Assembly: GCA_022824025.1 (NCBI GenBank)
Contig: JAJEBF010000003.1
Location: forward strand, 186,001 to 250,000
Origin: Caldilineaceae bacterium
GTDB taxonomy: Bacteria > Chloroflexota > Anaerolineae > Caldilineales > Caldilineaceae
DNA: 64,000 nucleotides
Reading direction: 5' to 3'
The first letter of the stretch is position 1, and the number at the start of each line of letters is the position of its first letter. The notes below the pieces were generated by a model that was not told where the DNA came from, made no database searches, and saw only the letters and a list, made by a program, of their open reading frames with translations. Below, in pieces: positions 8,935 to 17,468 of this stretch. The position numbers and the translations under genes were made by a program.

Positions 8935-9080
8935 CCCCAAAACTGAACCACAAGACAAGGTGTATAATAGACCAAGACACCATGCCTGTGGAGGGACCCA
9001 ACGATGGACAAGAAACAATGGCGGCACTCGGCGGCGCTCAAGTTTCGGATTGCGCTGGAAGCGCTTGAATGCCGCTATCT
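8935..9080 (+). mobile_element. Second IS3-type remnant (left end + orfA start)
   Basis: Sixteen bases after the HerA stop there is a CCCCAAAACTG stretch like the one at 3760, a TATAAT (about 8965-8970) and a new frame at 9004 coding MDKKQWRHSAALKFRIALEA, which is the N-terminal signature of an IS3-type OrfA. Similarity ends after about 22 codons, and the rest up to 9227 is not recognisable. With the remnant at 3745-3995 it brackets the KAP/SIR2/HerA block. Confidence 0.5.
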
Positions 9081-9227
9081 TCGTGCTGGTATTCTGTTCG
9101 AAAAGAAGGAGAGCGCCGAGGCCGTCTTGCGATATCCAGAGCATGATCTGAGAATAGGCAACCACCTTTCCGAGAAGAAAACGCGAGAGGCAAATGTGTT
9201 TCTTCTCAGGAGCGGCACTGCCCCCCC

Positions 9228-10058
9228 TCACTCCCCCAAATTCCCCATCACCGCCAGCGGCGTAGCCGCCAACAAACCCCCATCAACCGGCATCACAATC
9301 CCGGAAATCCAGCGCGCCTCATCGCTCGCAAAATAGAGCGCCGCATACGCCACGTCCCAGGCCGTACCCTCCGTTCCCAGAGGACCGATCTTGCGCCGCC
9401 TTTCCCTCTCCTCATCCGCAAATCCGGCCGTGAACGAAGCGTGCACATGCCCCGGCGCCAGGCAGTTCACGCGGATATTCTCCCGCCCGTGATGAACCGC
9501 CATCAGCTTGGTCAGCGTAGCCAGCCCACCCTTTGCCACGGAATAAGGTACATTCAGATACGCCCCCGCCAACAGCCCGTCAATCGAGGAAATATTGATA
9601 ATCGAGCCCCCGCCGCCCGCAGCCATACACGGCGCCGCGTACTTGCAGGCCATCACCGGACCCCTCAAGTTAACGTCCAGCGCTACATCCCAGACCTCCT
9701 CTTCGTAGTCCGTAACCTTGCCCGACCCCGCGATGCCCGCATTGTTGACCAGAATATCCAGACTGCCGTACCGTTCGACGCACCCTTCCGCCAGCTTCCT
9801 GCAGTCCTCTTCTCTTGTGATATCCGCGCCAATGAAAGAACCTTCCCCGCCCCCTTCGCCGATGACCTTCAGCGTCGTCGCCGCCCTGGCTTCGTCCATG
9901 TCCGCCACCACCACCCGCGCGCCCTGCCGCGCGAAGAGAACCGCCATGGCATAGCCGATTCCCGGAGCGGACCGCTCCCGCGAACCCGCGCCGGTGACGA
10001 TCGCCGCCTTGCCTGCAAGTCTGTCTCCCCTGGGGGGAAGTTCGTTATTCTCGAACAA
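9228..10058 (-). CDS. SDR family NAD(P)-dependent oxidoreductase
   Basis: A classical short-chain dehydrogenase/reductase of about 276 residues. It has a glycine-rich dinucleotide motif (TGAGSRERSAPGIG, with a short insertion), the NNAG motif, a catalytic SS...Y-S-V-A-K (Ser-Tyr-Lys) and a C-terminal PVDGG. The substrate is unknown; such enzymes interconvert alcohol and carbonyl groups on sugars or small acids. I prefer the TTG start at 10058 because AGGAG lies 10 bases upstream; a TTG at 10091 is also in frame. It is the first of several minus-strand catabolic genes beyond the island border. Confidence 0.85.
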   Translation of the reverse strand: MFENNELPPRGDRLAGKAAIVTGAGSRERSAPGIGYAMAVLFARQGARVVVADMDEARAATTLKVIGEGGGEGSFIGADITREEDCRKLAEGCVERYGSLDILVNNAGIAGSGKVTDYEEEVWDVALDVNLRGPVMACKYAAPCMAAGGGGSIINISSIDGLLAGAYLNVPYSVAKGGLATLTKLMAVHHGRENIRVNCLAPGHVHASFTAGFADEERERRRKIGPLGTEGTAWDVAYAALYFASDEARWISGIVMPVDGGLLAATPLAVMGNLGE

Positions 10059-10171
10059 AGTTTTTGTGCTCCTACGGATAGCGCCGGGCAAGCCCTGCGC
10101 AGTGCATGATCAGCAAAGGGGACCTTCTACCGCCCCCTTTCCAAATGGTATCTGGCTGTAACTGCTGAAAA

Positions 10172-11002
10172 TCAGACCACGTCCGACAAGTAGCGGGCCT
10201 TCGCGGTCGCAACGACCTCGTCCGGATCGCGCTTCCACCAGTTCCGCTCCGAAAAGATCTCTACTTCGCGGTACCCATCGTACCCTGCCCTCTCCACCAA
10301 CCCGCGAATCCGGCGTATGTCGATCACACCGTCTCCCATCATGCCGCGGTCCAGCCGCAAGTCAGTCGTATCCAACAGCCAGTCGCAAACATGAAACGAG
10401 ACAATGCGCCCAGCCGCCCGCTCGATCTCCCGCTCCATGTCCGGATCCCACCAAACATGATACACATCGACAACGATGCCCAGCTCCGGGCCGGCGCCCA
10501 GCGCCTCGATCCAGTCGTTCGCCTGCCCCAAGGTGGACAGGCAAGAACGGAACGCGCAGATCATCGGGTGCAACGGTTCCAGGGCCAGCGTCACGCCAGC
10601 CGACTTCGCATAGGGAAGGAGCTCCGCAAGGCCCTCCAGGCAGCGCGCCCGCGCCGCCGGCAGATCCCGCGACCCCTCCGGCAGCCCGCCAGCCACAAAA
10701 ACCAGACACTCGGCCCCAAGCTCGCCGGCTTCGTCAATGGCCCGCCTGGAATCGGCCAGATTGGCCCGAAAACGACGCGGGTCCGAATCCGTCAACAAGC
10801 CGCCAACGCAAAGACAGGTAACCTGCATCTCGTGGGTCCGCAGCAACCGTCTCGCCTCAACGACGCCCACCTCATGCAGCTTGTCCCGCACGATGCCCAT
10901 CGCGTGTACGCCGTTGCGCGCATACCCTTCAACTGCCTCCGGCAAGGACCACTGATGCAGCGTCGTAAACTGGTTGATCGCAAGCTGGCTGAAATCACTC
11001 AC
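10172..11002 (-). CDS. Sugar phosphate isomerase/epimerase (xylose-isomerase-like TIM barrel)
   Basis: About 276 residues of the AP-endonuclease-2/xylose-isomerase-like fold. Metal-ligand signatures are visible: LALEPLHP (Glu), VVDVYHVWWDP (Asp, His), FHVCDW (His) and YREVEIF (Glu). Members isomerise or epimerise keto-sugars, inositols or hydroxypyruvate; the substrate cannot be told here. I chose the GTG start at 11002 (GGGGGAG 5 bases upstream). Starting further upstream would run into the coding sequence of the next SDR, which ends at 11050. It is likely one operon with that SDR. Confidence 0.85.
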   Translation of the reverse strand: MSDFSQLAINQFTTLHQWSLPEAVEGYARNGVHAMGIVRDKLHEVGVVEARRLLRTHEMQVTCLCVGGLLTDSDPRRFRANLADSRRAIDEAGELGAECLVFVAGGLPEGSRDLPAARARCLEGLAELLPYAKSAGVTLALEPLHPMICAFRSCLSTLGQANDWIEALGAGPELGIVVDVYHVWWDPDMEREIERAAGRIVSFHVCDWLLDTTDLRLDRGMMGDGVIDIRRIRGLVERAGYDGYREVEIFSERNWWKRDPDEVVATAKARYLSDVV

Positions 11003-11049
11003 AGGCGCTCCCCCTGGCATCCTGCTGGCGGGGCTGGTCTCCGTTCGCG

Positions 11050-11793
11050 TCAATACGTGGCCCGCCCCCCGGAAACATCGAACACGGCGCCGGTCGCAAA
11101 GCTGCAGGCGTCGCTGCACAACCACGCCACCATTTCCGCGTTCTCTTCCACCGTCCCAAAGCGCCCCATCGGTATCTTGGCCGTCACCGTCTTGATGTAC
11201 TCGGGCGTCATCTCACCGAGCAGATCGGTCTGCACCATCGCCGGAGCCACGCAGTTGACGATGATGCCGCTCTGAGCCAGCTCCTTGCCCAGCGACTTCG
11301 TGAGCGCGATAACGCCTGCCTTGGCCGCCGAATACGCGCAGGCGTTGGCATTGCCCTCCTTGCCCGCCACCGAAGCCACGTTTACGATCCGCCCTCTCCC
11401 CTGGTCCAACATGAACGGGATAACCGCCCGGCTGCACAAGAAGACCGAAGTGAGGTCGGCCGCGACGACCCGGTCCCACTCCTCCAACGGATACTCCCAC
11501 GTCGGAAGCGTCGGTCCCGAAACACCGGCATTATTTACCAGCACATCAATAGCGCCCAACTGCGCCATCGTGTCCTGCACCGCTTGCTCCACACTCGCCG
11601 GTTCCGTTACGTCGACCGCAAAAATGGCCTCAAACGCCTCACCGGCCGCACTGCCACGCAGCGGATCCGGGTCCAAGTCCCAAACCGCCACAGCCGCGCC
11701 CGCACCCGCCAGCCGCTGCGCGATCGCCAGCCCAATCCCCTTCGCGCCCCCGGTAACAACCGCCCCACGCCCTTCAAAATCATACGCAACCAT
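11050..11793 (-). CDS. SDR family oxidoreductase (FabG-like)
   Basis: About 247 residues. It has a TGGAKGIG cofactor loop, NNAG, a catalytic Ser (VASVAG), the Y-S-A-A-K motif and a C-terminal DVSGG. An Asp in VWDLD at the end of beta-2 suggests NAD+ preference. It looks like sugar or hydroxyacid dehydrogenases of the SDR family. Its position just before an isomerase gene points to sugar catabolism. ATG 11793 was chosen because AAAGGA lies 8 bases upstream. Confidence 0.85.
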   Translation of the reverse strand: MVAYDFEGRGAVVTGGAKGIGLAIAQRLAGAGAAVAVWDLDPDPLRGSAAGEAFEAIFAVDVTEPASVEQAVQDTMAQLGAIDVLVNNAGVSGPTLPTWEYPLEEWDRVVAADLTSVFLCSRAVIPFMLDQGRGRIVNVASVAGKEGNANACAYSAAKAGVIALTKSLGKELAQSGIIVNCVAPAMVQTDLLGEMTPEYIKTVTAKIPMGRFGTVEENAEMVAWLCSDACSFATGAVFDVSGGRATY

Positions 11794-11861
11794 CAGCACT
11801 TTCCTTTACCGACCCCCAACTTGTCGAGCTAGCTATCCGAATATTCGCCGACCCCTGCAAT

Positions 11862-11917
11862 ACTGACCACTGGCCACTGCAGTTCTGACCACTGACCACT
11901 GATCACTGACTACTGCC
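11862..11917. repeat. ACTGACC-type short tandem/dispersed repeat
   Basis: Five or six degenerate units of the form TGACCACTG stand in tandem. Related single units occur at 19078-19101, 22225-22243 and 57298-57320, always between genes. The unit CCACTGCAGTTC is shared exactly with 57310-57321. Confidence 0.6.
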
Positions 11918-12058
11918 TTTCTTATACCCCAAGTCGGGGGAAAGTGCTACAGATAGGGGCGAAGCCGCGTTCGCGCCGCCAAAAGAACTGCGTTGGTCAG
12001 AACTGGAGCAGTTCAGCTAAAATGCACCTGCACCGTTACGCCCCGCTGGAGTGAATGA

Positions 12059-13105
12059 GTGGACAGATTGCGCATAGCCATACTAGGCGCCGGCACCATG
12101 GGCCGCCGTCATATCGAATACGTTGACGCAAGCGACGACTGCGAGCTTGCCGCCGTCTGCGACTCTGACGCCAAAGCGGCCGCGCTGGCCGCAACCTATG
12201 GCGTGCCCTTTTTCCACGACGCCTACGAAGCCCTCGACCTGGCCGCGCCCGATGGCGCGATCATTGCCGTACCGACAAACCTGCATGAGGAAATTGCCCT
12301 GGCCTGCATCCGGCGACGAATCCCAACGCTGGTCGAAAAGCCCATTGCTGCAACGCTTGATGAAGGCCAAAACCTTGTCGACGAAGCTGACGGCGTAGGC
12401 CTGCCACTACTGGTTGGCCACCACAGACGTTTCCATCCCCGCATTAAACGGCTCTGGCAACTGGTGTCAGACGGCGCGATCGGCAAACTGATCGGCGTTT
12501 CTCTGCTCTGGGCCGTCAAAAAGCCCGACGCCTACTACGACGTCATCTGGCGAACGCGCAGCGGTGGCGGACCCGTTCTCACCAATCTCATCCACGAAAT
12601 TGACACGTTGCGTTACATCTGCGGCGAAATAACCAGCGTCTACGCCGCCACCAGCTCCGCCACGAGAGGCTTCGAAGTTGAGGATGCCGCCGCGATCACA
12701 CTGAACTTTGCCGGCGGTGTCGTCGGCTCAATCTTCCTTTCCGACGCCACACCCTCTCCCTGGTCCTATGAACTGACGATGTTCGAGAATCCTTCTTACG
12801 CGCACGTCAAGGGAAACTGCGCCTTCTTCTTTGGCGCCGAGGGCTCGCTCGCCTTTCCCACAATGGAGCTGTGGCGCTACCCCTCCGCCGTCAGGGCAGG
12901 CTGGGAAAACCCGCTCGAAAGTAGCCTGAAGGCGCCCGAGGATGCCGACCCGCTCGCGGCGCAACTGGCCCACTTCTGCCGCGTCATTCGCGGTGAAGAG
13001 GCGCCCCTCGTCAGCGGCCAGGAGGGCGTGCGAACGCTTGCGGCAACCCAGGCCGTCCTCACCTCCGGTCGTGAAAAAAGGCCGGTTGATCTGCCGTTTG
13101 ACTGA
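12059..13105 (+). CDS. Gfo/Idh/MocA family oxidoreductase
   Basis: A 348-residue NAD(P)-dependent sugar or cyclitol dehydrogenase. The N-terminal Rossmann motif ILGAGTMGRRH is at about 7-17, the family's VEKPIA Lys/Pro motif at about 97-102, and a catalytic-region HEIDTLRYICG follows. GTG start with GGAG about 7 bases upstream. It begins a plus-strand operon with the MaoC and dioxygenase genes. The substrate is unknown. Confidence 0.88.
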   Translation: MDRLRIAILGAGTMGRRHIEYVDASDDCELAAVCDSDAKAAALAATYGVPFFHDAYEALDLAAPDGAIIAVPTNLHEEIALACIRRRIPTLVEKPIAATLDEGQNLVDEADGVGLPLLVGHHRRFHPRIKRLWQLVSDGAIGKLIGVSLLWAVKKPDAYYDVIWRTRSGGGPVLTNLIHEIDTLRYICGEITSVYAATSSATRGFEVEDAAAITLNFAGGVVGSIFLSDATPSPWSYELTMFENPSYAHVKGNCAFFFGAEGSLAFPTMELWRYPSAVRAGWENPLESSLKAPEDADPLAAQLAHFCRVIRGEEAPLVSGQEGVRTLAATQAVLTSGREKRPVDLPFD

Positions 13106-13172
13106 ACAGAGAAGATTCGGGTCGGATAGCCCGCTTTGCAGACTTGGCCCATTACGCAGGAGGACCCGACAG

Positions 13173-13607
13173 GTGAACGATTTCTACGTGGATATCGGCG
13201 ACAGCGTTTCATTCAGCAAGACCGTCGGCGAAAGCGACGTCTATCTGTTCGCCGGCATCACCGGCGACCTGGCGCCGAATCATGTCGACGAAGAGTACAT
13301 GAAGCGGTCCAGCTACGGCTCCCGCATCGCCCACGGAGCCCTGCTGATCGGCTACATGTCCACCGCCTCATCCATGGCCATCGCCGCCTCCCGCAACGGA
13401 GCCGCCGAGACGCCGGTCTCACTCGGCTACGATCGCATTCGCTTCCTGGCGCCGGTCTTCCTGGGTGATACCATCACTGTCCACTACGAGATCGCGGCCG
13501 TCGACGAAGGACGCCGAAGGTCCGTAGCCGACATTCGCGTCACCAACCAATCGGGGACGCTGGTCGCCGTCGCTCAACACATTCTCAAATGGGTATCCAA
13601 CACCTGA
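13173..13607 (+). CDS. MaoC-like (R)-specific enoyl-CoA hydratase
   Basis: A 144-residue hot-dog-fold protein. The hydratase signature is clear: GDLAPNHVDEEYMK (catalytic Asp and His), then SRIAHGALLIG. Such enzymes hydrate trans-2-enoyl-CoA to (R)-3-hydroxyacyl-CoA. It starts at GTG 13173 with AGGAGG 9 bases upstream, and lies between a Gfo/Idh gene and a PhyH dioxygenase, likely cotranscribed. Confidence 0.88.
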   Translation: MNDFYVDIGDSVSFSKTVGESDVYLFAGITGDLAPNHVDEEYMKRSSYGSRIAHGALLIGYMSTASSMAIAASRNGAAETPVSLGYDRIRFLAPVFLGDTITVHYEIAAVDEGRRRSVADIRVTNQSGTLVAVAQHILKWVSNT

Positions 13608-13624
13608 CCTGCGGGGAAAAAACG

Positions 13625-14368
13625 ATGGACTACAAATGGCGAAACCAGTTAGCCGAAACAGGGGTCGCAAATCTGGGCCAGATCCTTCAGGGCGAGGCGT
13701 TGGACACCTGGCGCAATCTGTTCGACGCTGACCGCGCCGACTATCCCTACTTCTGGCGCGCCTACGGCCATCATCAGCAGGCCAACTACGACGCCCTGAT
13801 CACCACGCCTCGCTTCGACGACCTCATCCGCCATCCGCGCATCCTGCCCATTATCGAGGACCTGATGGGCGGCCCGGTCTGTTTCGGCGAGATCGGTCTG
13901 CGCTACATGGGCCCCTATGACGGCCAGTTCCACCAGGGCTGGCACCGCGACAAGCCCCACTGGCCCGAGCATCCGCTGCGCATGGACTACATCCAACTGA
14001 TGGTCTATCTCACCGACGTTGACGAGAGCACGCACTGCATCTCGTTTTCGCCCGAGTCGATCGACCAGCCGGTTCTCTTGGATCAAAAATCCCAGCTGGA
14101 CCGCGGCGGCGTCTATGACCTCCACGGACCAGCCGGGACCTGTGCCCTCTTCAATGTCGCTGCCCTGCACACCGCCACAACCCGGCCCACAACATCCGAA
14201 CGCAAAACGGTCCAGATTTACTACGGCCACAGGGACCGCGCGCCCCTTGCAAATGATTCCGGCATTCCCGCCACACTCTGGCGCGATCACCCGGACTCAG
14301 AAACGCGGGCGTTCTACGGCGTCTTGAACCAGCGCACCAAACTCTACATGGCCGCCTTTGGCGCCTGA
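13625..14368 (+). CDS. Phytanoyl-CoA dioxygenase (PhyH) family protein
   Basis: About 247 residues of the Fe(II)/2-oxoglutarate dioxygenase fold. The facial triad is visible: HRD in the GWHRDKPHW segment, and a distal His in the AALHTATTRP segment with the 2-oxoglutarate-binding Arg nearby. Bacterial relatives hydroxylate diverse small molecules; the substrate is not predictable. The stop is only 11 bases from the convergent Gfo/Idh gene. Confidence 0.87.
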   Translation: MDYKWRNQLAETGVANLGQILQGEALDTWRNLFDADRADYPYFWRAYGHHQQANYDALITTPRFDDLIRHPRILPIIEDLMGGPVCFGEIGLRYMGPYDGQFHQGWHRDKPHWPEHPLRMDYIQLMVYLTDVDESTHCISFSPESIDQPVLLDQKSQLDRGGVYDLHGPAGTCALFNVAALHTATTRPTTSERKTVQIYYGHRDRAPLANDSGIPATLWRDHPDSETRAFYGVLNQRTKLYMAAFGA

Positions 14369-14379
14369 CCGGCTCGGCC

Positions 14380-15480
14380 TCAGACCGGACTGATCTCGCG
14401 GCAGCGCTCCAGTATCTCGACCTGCCGCCGCACGCTGGCCGCGGAAATCGCCGCCGGCTCTCCCGCGCGTATCGTGTTGAGGATGTCCTTGTACAGGGTG
14501 AACATGCCCGTGAAAAAATTGAACTCCGGCGTGAAGCTCTCCTCTTTCCAAGGAAGCGTCTCACTGTTGTAGCTGCGGTCCGGCGTCGGCTTCGTGTCCA
14601 GCACCAGCGGCGGCGCCTCTTCCGGGTCAAAGTACCGCCACTTGACCTCGCGCCGGTCCGCGCTTACGAGCGTGCCCTGCGTGCCCATCACCAGCCACGC
14701 ATCCTGCGGATACGCGCAGCAGTTGGTCATCTCCACATCGATGACAGGCCCGTCGTTCGGCTTGATAACCAGCTTGACGTGGCTCTCCGCGTCACCCGCA
14801 AACAGAGGCGTCGTTTCCATCTGGCAGAAGATCTCCGGATCGGGATCGTCGAAGAAGTGAATGGCCCAGTCGATCGAGTGGGCCCCCTTGTTGTTCAGGT
14901 CGCCTCCGCCGTACTTCTTCAGCGTCTGCCAGTCCCACCGTCTGCGAAAGCCGTTGCCCGTAATGCGCATCTGCACGATACGCCCCAAAACGCCCGATTC
15001 AACGACCTCCTTGACCTTCAGAAAATCGGCGTGATAGCGATAGTTCTGATTCACCGTCAGGAGCATCCCTGTCTCCTCGGAGACCGCGATCATCTCGTCC
15101 ACGCCTTCCAGCGTCGGCGCCATCGGCTTCTCCACGATGACATGCTTCCCCGCCCGCATCGCGGCCGAAGCATCGCTCACGTGCAACTGGCTCGGCGTCG
15201 CCACCACGAGCAGCTCCACAGCATTGTCCGCGATAATCTCATCGATCGTCGAGTAGGCCAGACAGTCAAACCGGTCAACCGCCTCCTCCTGCCGGGCCGG
15301 GTCCGGATCGCAAACCGCCGTGACCTGGAACTTTTCGCCGATCTGGGCCAGAACATTCGCGTGAATGCCCCATCCACTTCGCCCCAGCCCGCTGATCCCG
15401 ATCCGCAAAGGTTCATCCCCATTGCCGGCTTCCTGTCCTTCGGTCATTCTTTGTGCATCTCTTGGCCTTGAATCCGCCAT
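14380..15480 (-). CDS. Gfo/Idh/MocA family oxidoreductase
   Basis: About 366 residues. The Rossmann motif ISGLGRSGWGIH and the VEKPMAPTLEG motif identify the family. An NNKGAHSIDWAIHF segment carries the catalytic-region His/Asp residues. I chose ATG 15480 (AAAGGA 8 bases upstream); ATG 15504 adds 8 residues. The substrate, probably a sugar or inositol derivative, is unknown. Confidence 0.87.
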   Translation of the reverse strand: MADSRPRDAQRMTEGQEAGNGDEPLRIGISGLGRSGWGIHANVLAQIGEKFQVTAVCDPDPARQEEAVDRFDCLAYSTIDEIIADNAVELLVVATPSQLHVSDASAAMRAGKHVIVEKPMAPTLEGVDEMIAVSEETGMLLTVNQNYRYHADFLKVKEVVESGVLGRIVQMRITGNGFRRRWDWQTLKKYGGGDLNNKGAHSIDWAIHFFDDPDPEIFCQMETTPLFAGDAESHVKLVIKPNDGPVIDVEMTNCCAYPQDAWLVMGTQGTLVSADRREVKWRYFDPEEAPPLVLDTKPTPDRSYNSETLPWKEESFTPEFNFFTGMFTLYKDILNTIRAGEPAAISAASVRRQVEILERCREISPV

Positions 15481-15914
15481 GTTCACATTCCTTTCTTCAG
15501 GCAAAACACACGCCGCAAAGGCGCTTCGTCTTTCAAACGCCGCCGCGCCATGAACGATTGCCAGGGTAAACTGTCACGAAATGGAAGCTCCTTCAAACGT
15601 CAGCCCAAGCATAGCAGATTGTCCAGCGAAAGTGTAAAAAAACTCCAGTCTCGCCTCCCAACCCAACCTTCGCGATCCCCCTGTAGGGGCGCCCCTTGTG
15701 GGAGCCCATGCCCCTCCGCACAGAGATACGCCACCGACATGCGACCCCAACACGGCCGGCGCGACCTTCCCCCGCCGTTCCCCTGCCGTTCAAATCATCG
15801 CTACAACGAATCCGCGCAGATAGTATATAATCCATGCGCGGCCATTCAGCCCGGCGGACCCGCAAGCACAAGACAAAGCCACGTTGACCACGGGCCTATT
15901 CCGCCAGAAGACCG
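15481..15914. other. Intergenic region with dispersed repeat and promoter
   Basis: No gene seen. It holds a GTAGGGGCGCCCCTTGTGGG element (15683-15702), of which a relative lies at 57222-57254, and the probable promoter of the selenoprotein gene near 15802-15831. Confidence 0.6.
15802..15831 (+). promoter_or_regulatory. Possible sigma70-type promoter for the radical SAM gene
   Basis: A perfect TATAAT at 15826-15831 with a weak -35 (TACAAC, 15802-15807) at 18-base spacing. It lies 84 bases before the ATG at 15915. Confidence 0.45.
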
Positions 15915-17459
15915 ATGAAACTCTCAATCCTGTTGATCTCCTGCTACGAACTGGGCCACCAACCGCTGAGCCTGGCCTGGCCCCTCGCCGCCCTGCGCGC
16001 AGCCGGCCTGGACGCAGCAACCGCCGACCTCGCCGTCGAACCCTTCCCCACCGACAGCGCCGCCAAAGCGGACCTGGTCGCCGTCGCCGTGCCCATGCAC
16101 ACCGCTCTGCGCATCGGCGTCGACGCCGCCCGCCAGGCCCGCGCCGCGAACCCCGACGCCCACATCTGCTTCTTCGGACTCTACGCCTGGCTCAACCGCG
16201 CATACCTCCTCCAAAGCGCGAACGGACATCCCGCCGTCGCCGACTCCGTGATCGCCGGCGAGAGCGAGCCCGTGTTGGTCACGCTCGCCCAGGCCCTCTC
16301 AGCCGGCCGCGGCCCGCAGGACCAGCCGGGACTCTCCACCGCGCAGCGGCAATCAGCGCCCAATCTGGCGCGCCCCTCCCTCCCCCTGCCCGACCGAACG
16401 GCCCTGCCTTCGCTCGAACAGTACGCTCACTACGTCCCCGGGTCCGACGTCGTGTCGAGTCCCGTAACGACCGGCGGCCACGCGGAGGCCGACGTTCCCG
16501 TCGCATACCCGGCCGGCTATGTTGAGGCAAGCCGCGGCTGTCTGCACACCTGCCGCCACTGTCCCGTCGTGCCGGTCTACCGCGGCCGCTTCTTCGTCGT
16601 GCCGGTCGAGACCGTCTTGGCCGACGTCGCCCAGCAGGTCGAAAATGGCGCCCGCCACATCACCTTCGGTGACCCGGATTTCCTCAACGGGCCGGGCCAC
16701 GCCCGCAAAGTCGCCCGCGCCCTGCACCGCGCCTTCCCCCGCGTTACCTTCGACTTCACCGCCAAAGTGGAGCACCTGCTCAAACATCGCCGCCTCCTGC
16801 CTGAGCTCGCCGACCATGGCGCCTCCTTTGTCGTCTCCGCCTTCGAATCAACCAGCAACCGCGTACTCTCCCGCCTCCAAAAGGGCCACACCCTTGAGGA
16901 CATGGAGAAGGCGCTTGACGCCGTGGCCGCCGCCGGGCTCTCCATCCAGCCCACCTGGATGCCCTTCACGCCTTGGGCCAGCCTCGACGACTATCTCTTC
17001 ATGCTGCGCTGGATCCGCAGACAGGGCCTCATTCCGCACGTGCCCGCCGTGCAGCTCTCGATTCGCATGCTCGTGCCTCCGGAGAGCGCGCTCCTCGCCG
17101 ACGAAGACGCCTCCGAATGGCGGGGGACTCTCGACGCCGCCAACTTCACCTACCGCTGGCTTCACCCCGATCCCCGCATGGACCGGCTCCAGCTGCAGAT
17201 CGCGCGTATCGCCGAACTGGCAGGCCAGGCCGAAGCGGAAAACGCGTCCGCGGCGGGCGGCAGCATCGCCAACGCCGCCGCCGGACACCCGACCCATCCA
17301 CACGCGATCTTCCACCGCATCGAATGCGCCGCGCACGAGATTGCCGGCCGCCGCCCGCCCGACACCCCGACCCTCTCCTCCTACATCCCCCGTCCGCCGC
17401 GCCTGACCGAGCACTGGTTCTGCTGAGCGGAGCCCACCGCCGACCAGTTGGCCGGCTGA
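15915..17459 (+). CDS. CUAEP-tail radical SAM selenoprotein (UGA read as Sec504)
   Basis: A 514-residue protein if the in-frame TGA at 17424-17426 is selenocysteine. Residues 1-130 resemble a B12-binding-like Rossmann domain (no DxHxxG lower-ligand motif). The radical SAM core has C209-x3-C213-x2-C216 (GCLHTCRHCP), which binds the 4Fe-4S cluster and SAM. Just before the TGA the frame reads HWFC; after it, GCG GAG CCC gives Ala-Glu-Pro, so the tail reads Cys-Sec-Ala-Glu-Pro. This is the signature of the radical SAM family annotated as CUAEP/CCAEP-tail (seleno)protein. Translation then continues TADQLAG to a TGA at 17457. A candidate SECIS hairpin follows the Sec codon. The reaction is unknown; the terminal Cys-Sec pair suggests a redox role. 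Gene callers will end it at 17426. The nicotinate phosphoribosyltransferase gene starts 9 bases after the true stop. Confidence 0.88.
17439..17456 (+). promoter_or_regulatory. Candidate bacterial SECIS hairpin
   Basis: Downstream of the Sec TGA (17424-17426), GCCGACC (17439-17445) pairs with GGCCGGC (17450-17456) around the loop AGTT. Six of seven pairs are Watson-Crick, with one internal A-C mismatch. The loop G lies 21 bases after the TGA, within the range of SelB-recognised elements, and it holds the GU expected at the apex. Folding was by eye only. Confidence 0.55.
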
Positions 17460-17468
17460 CCTGTGCGC

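Noticed and set aside
11862..11917. CRISPR array
   Set aside because: The units are about 9-15 bases, degenerate and without unique spacers; no cas genes are in the window.
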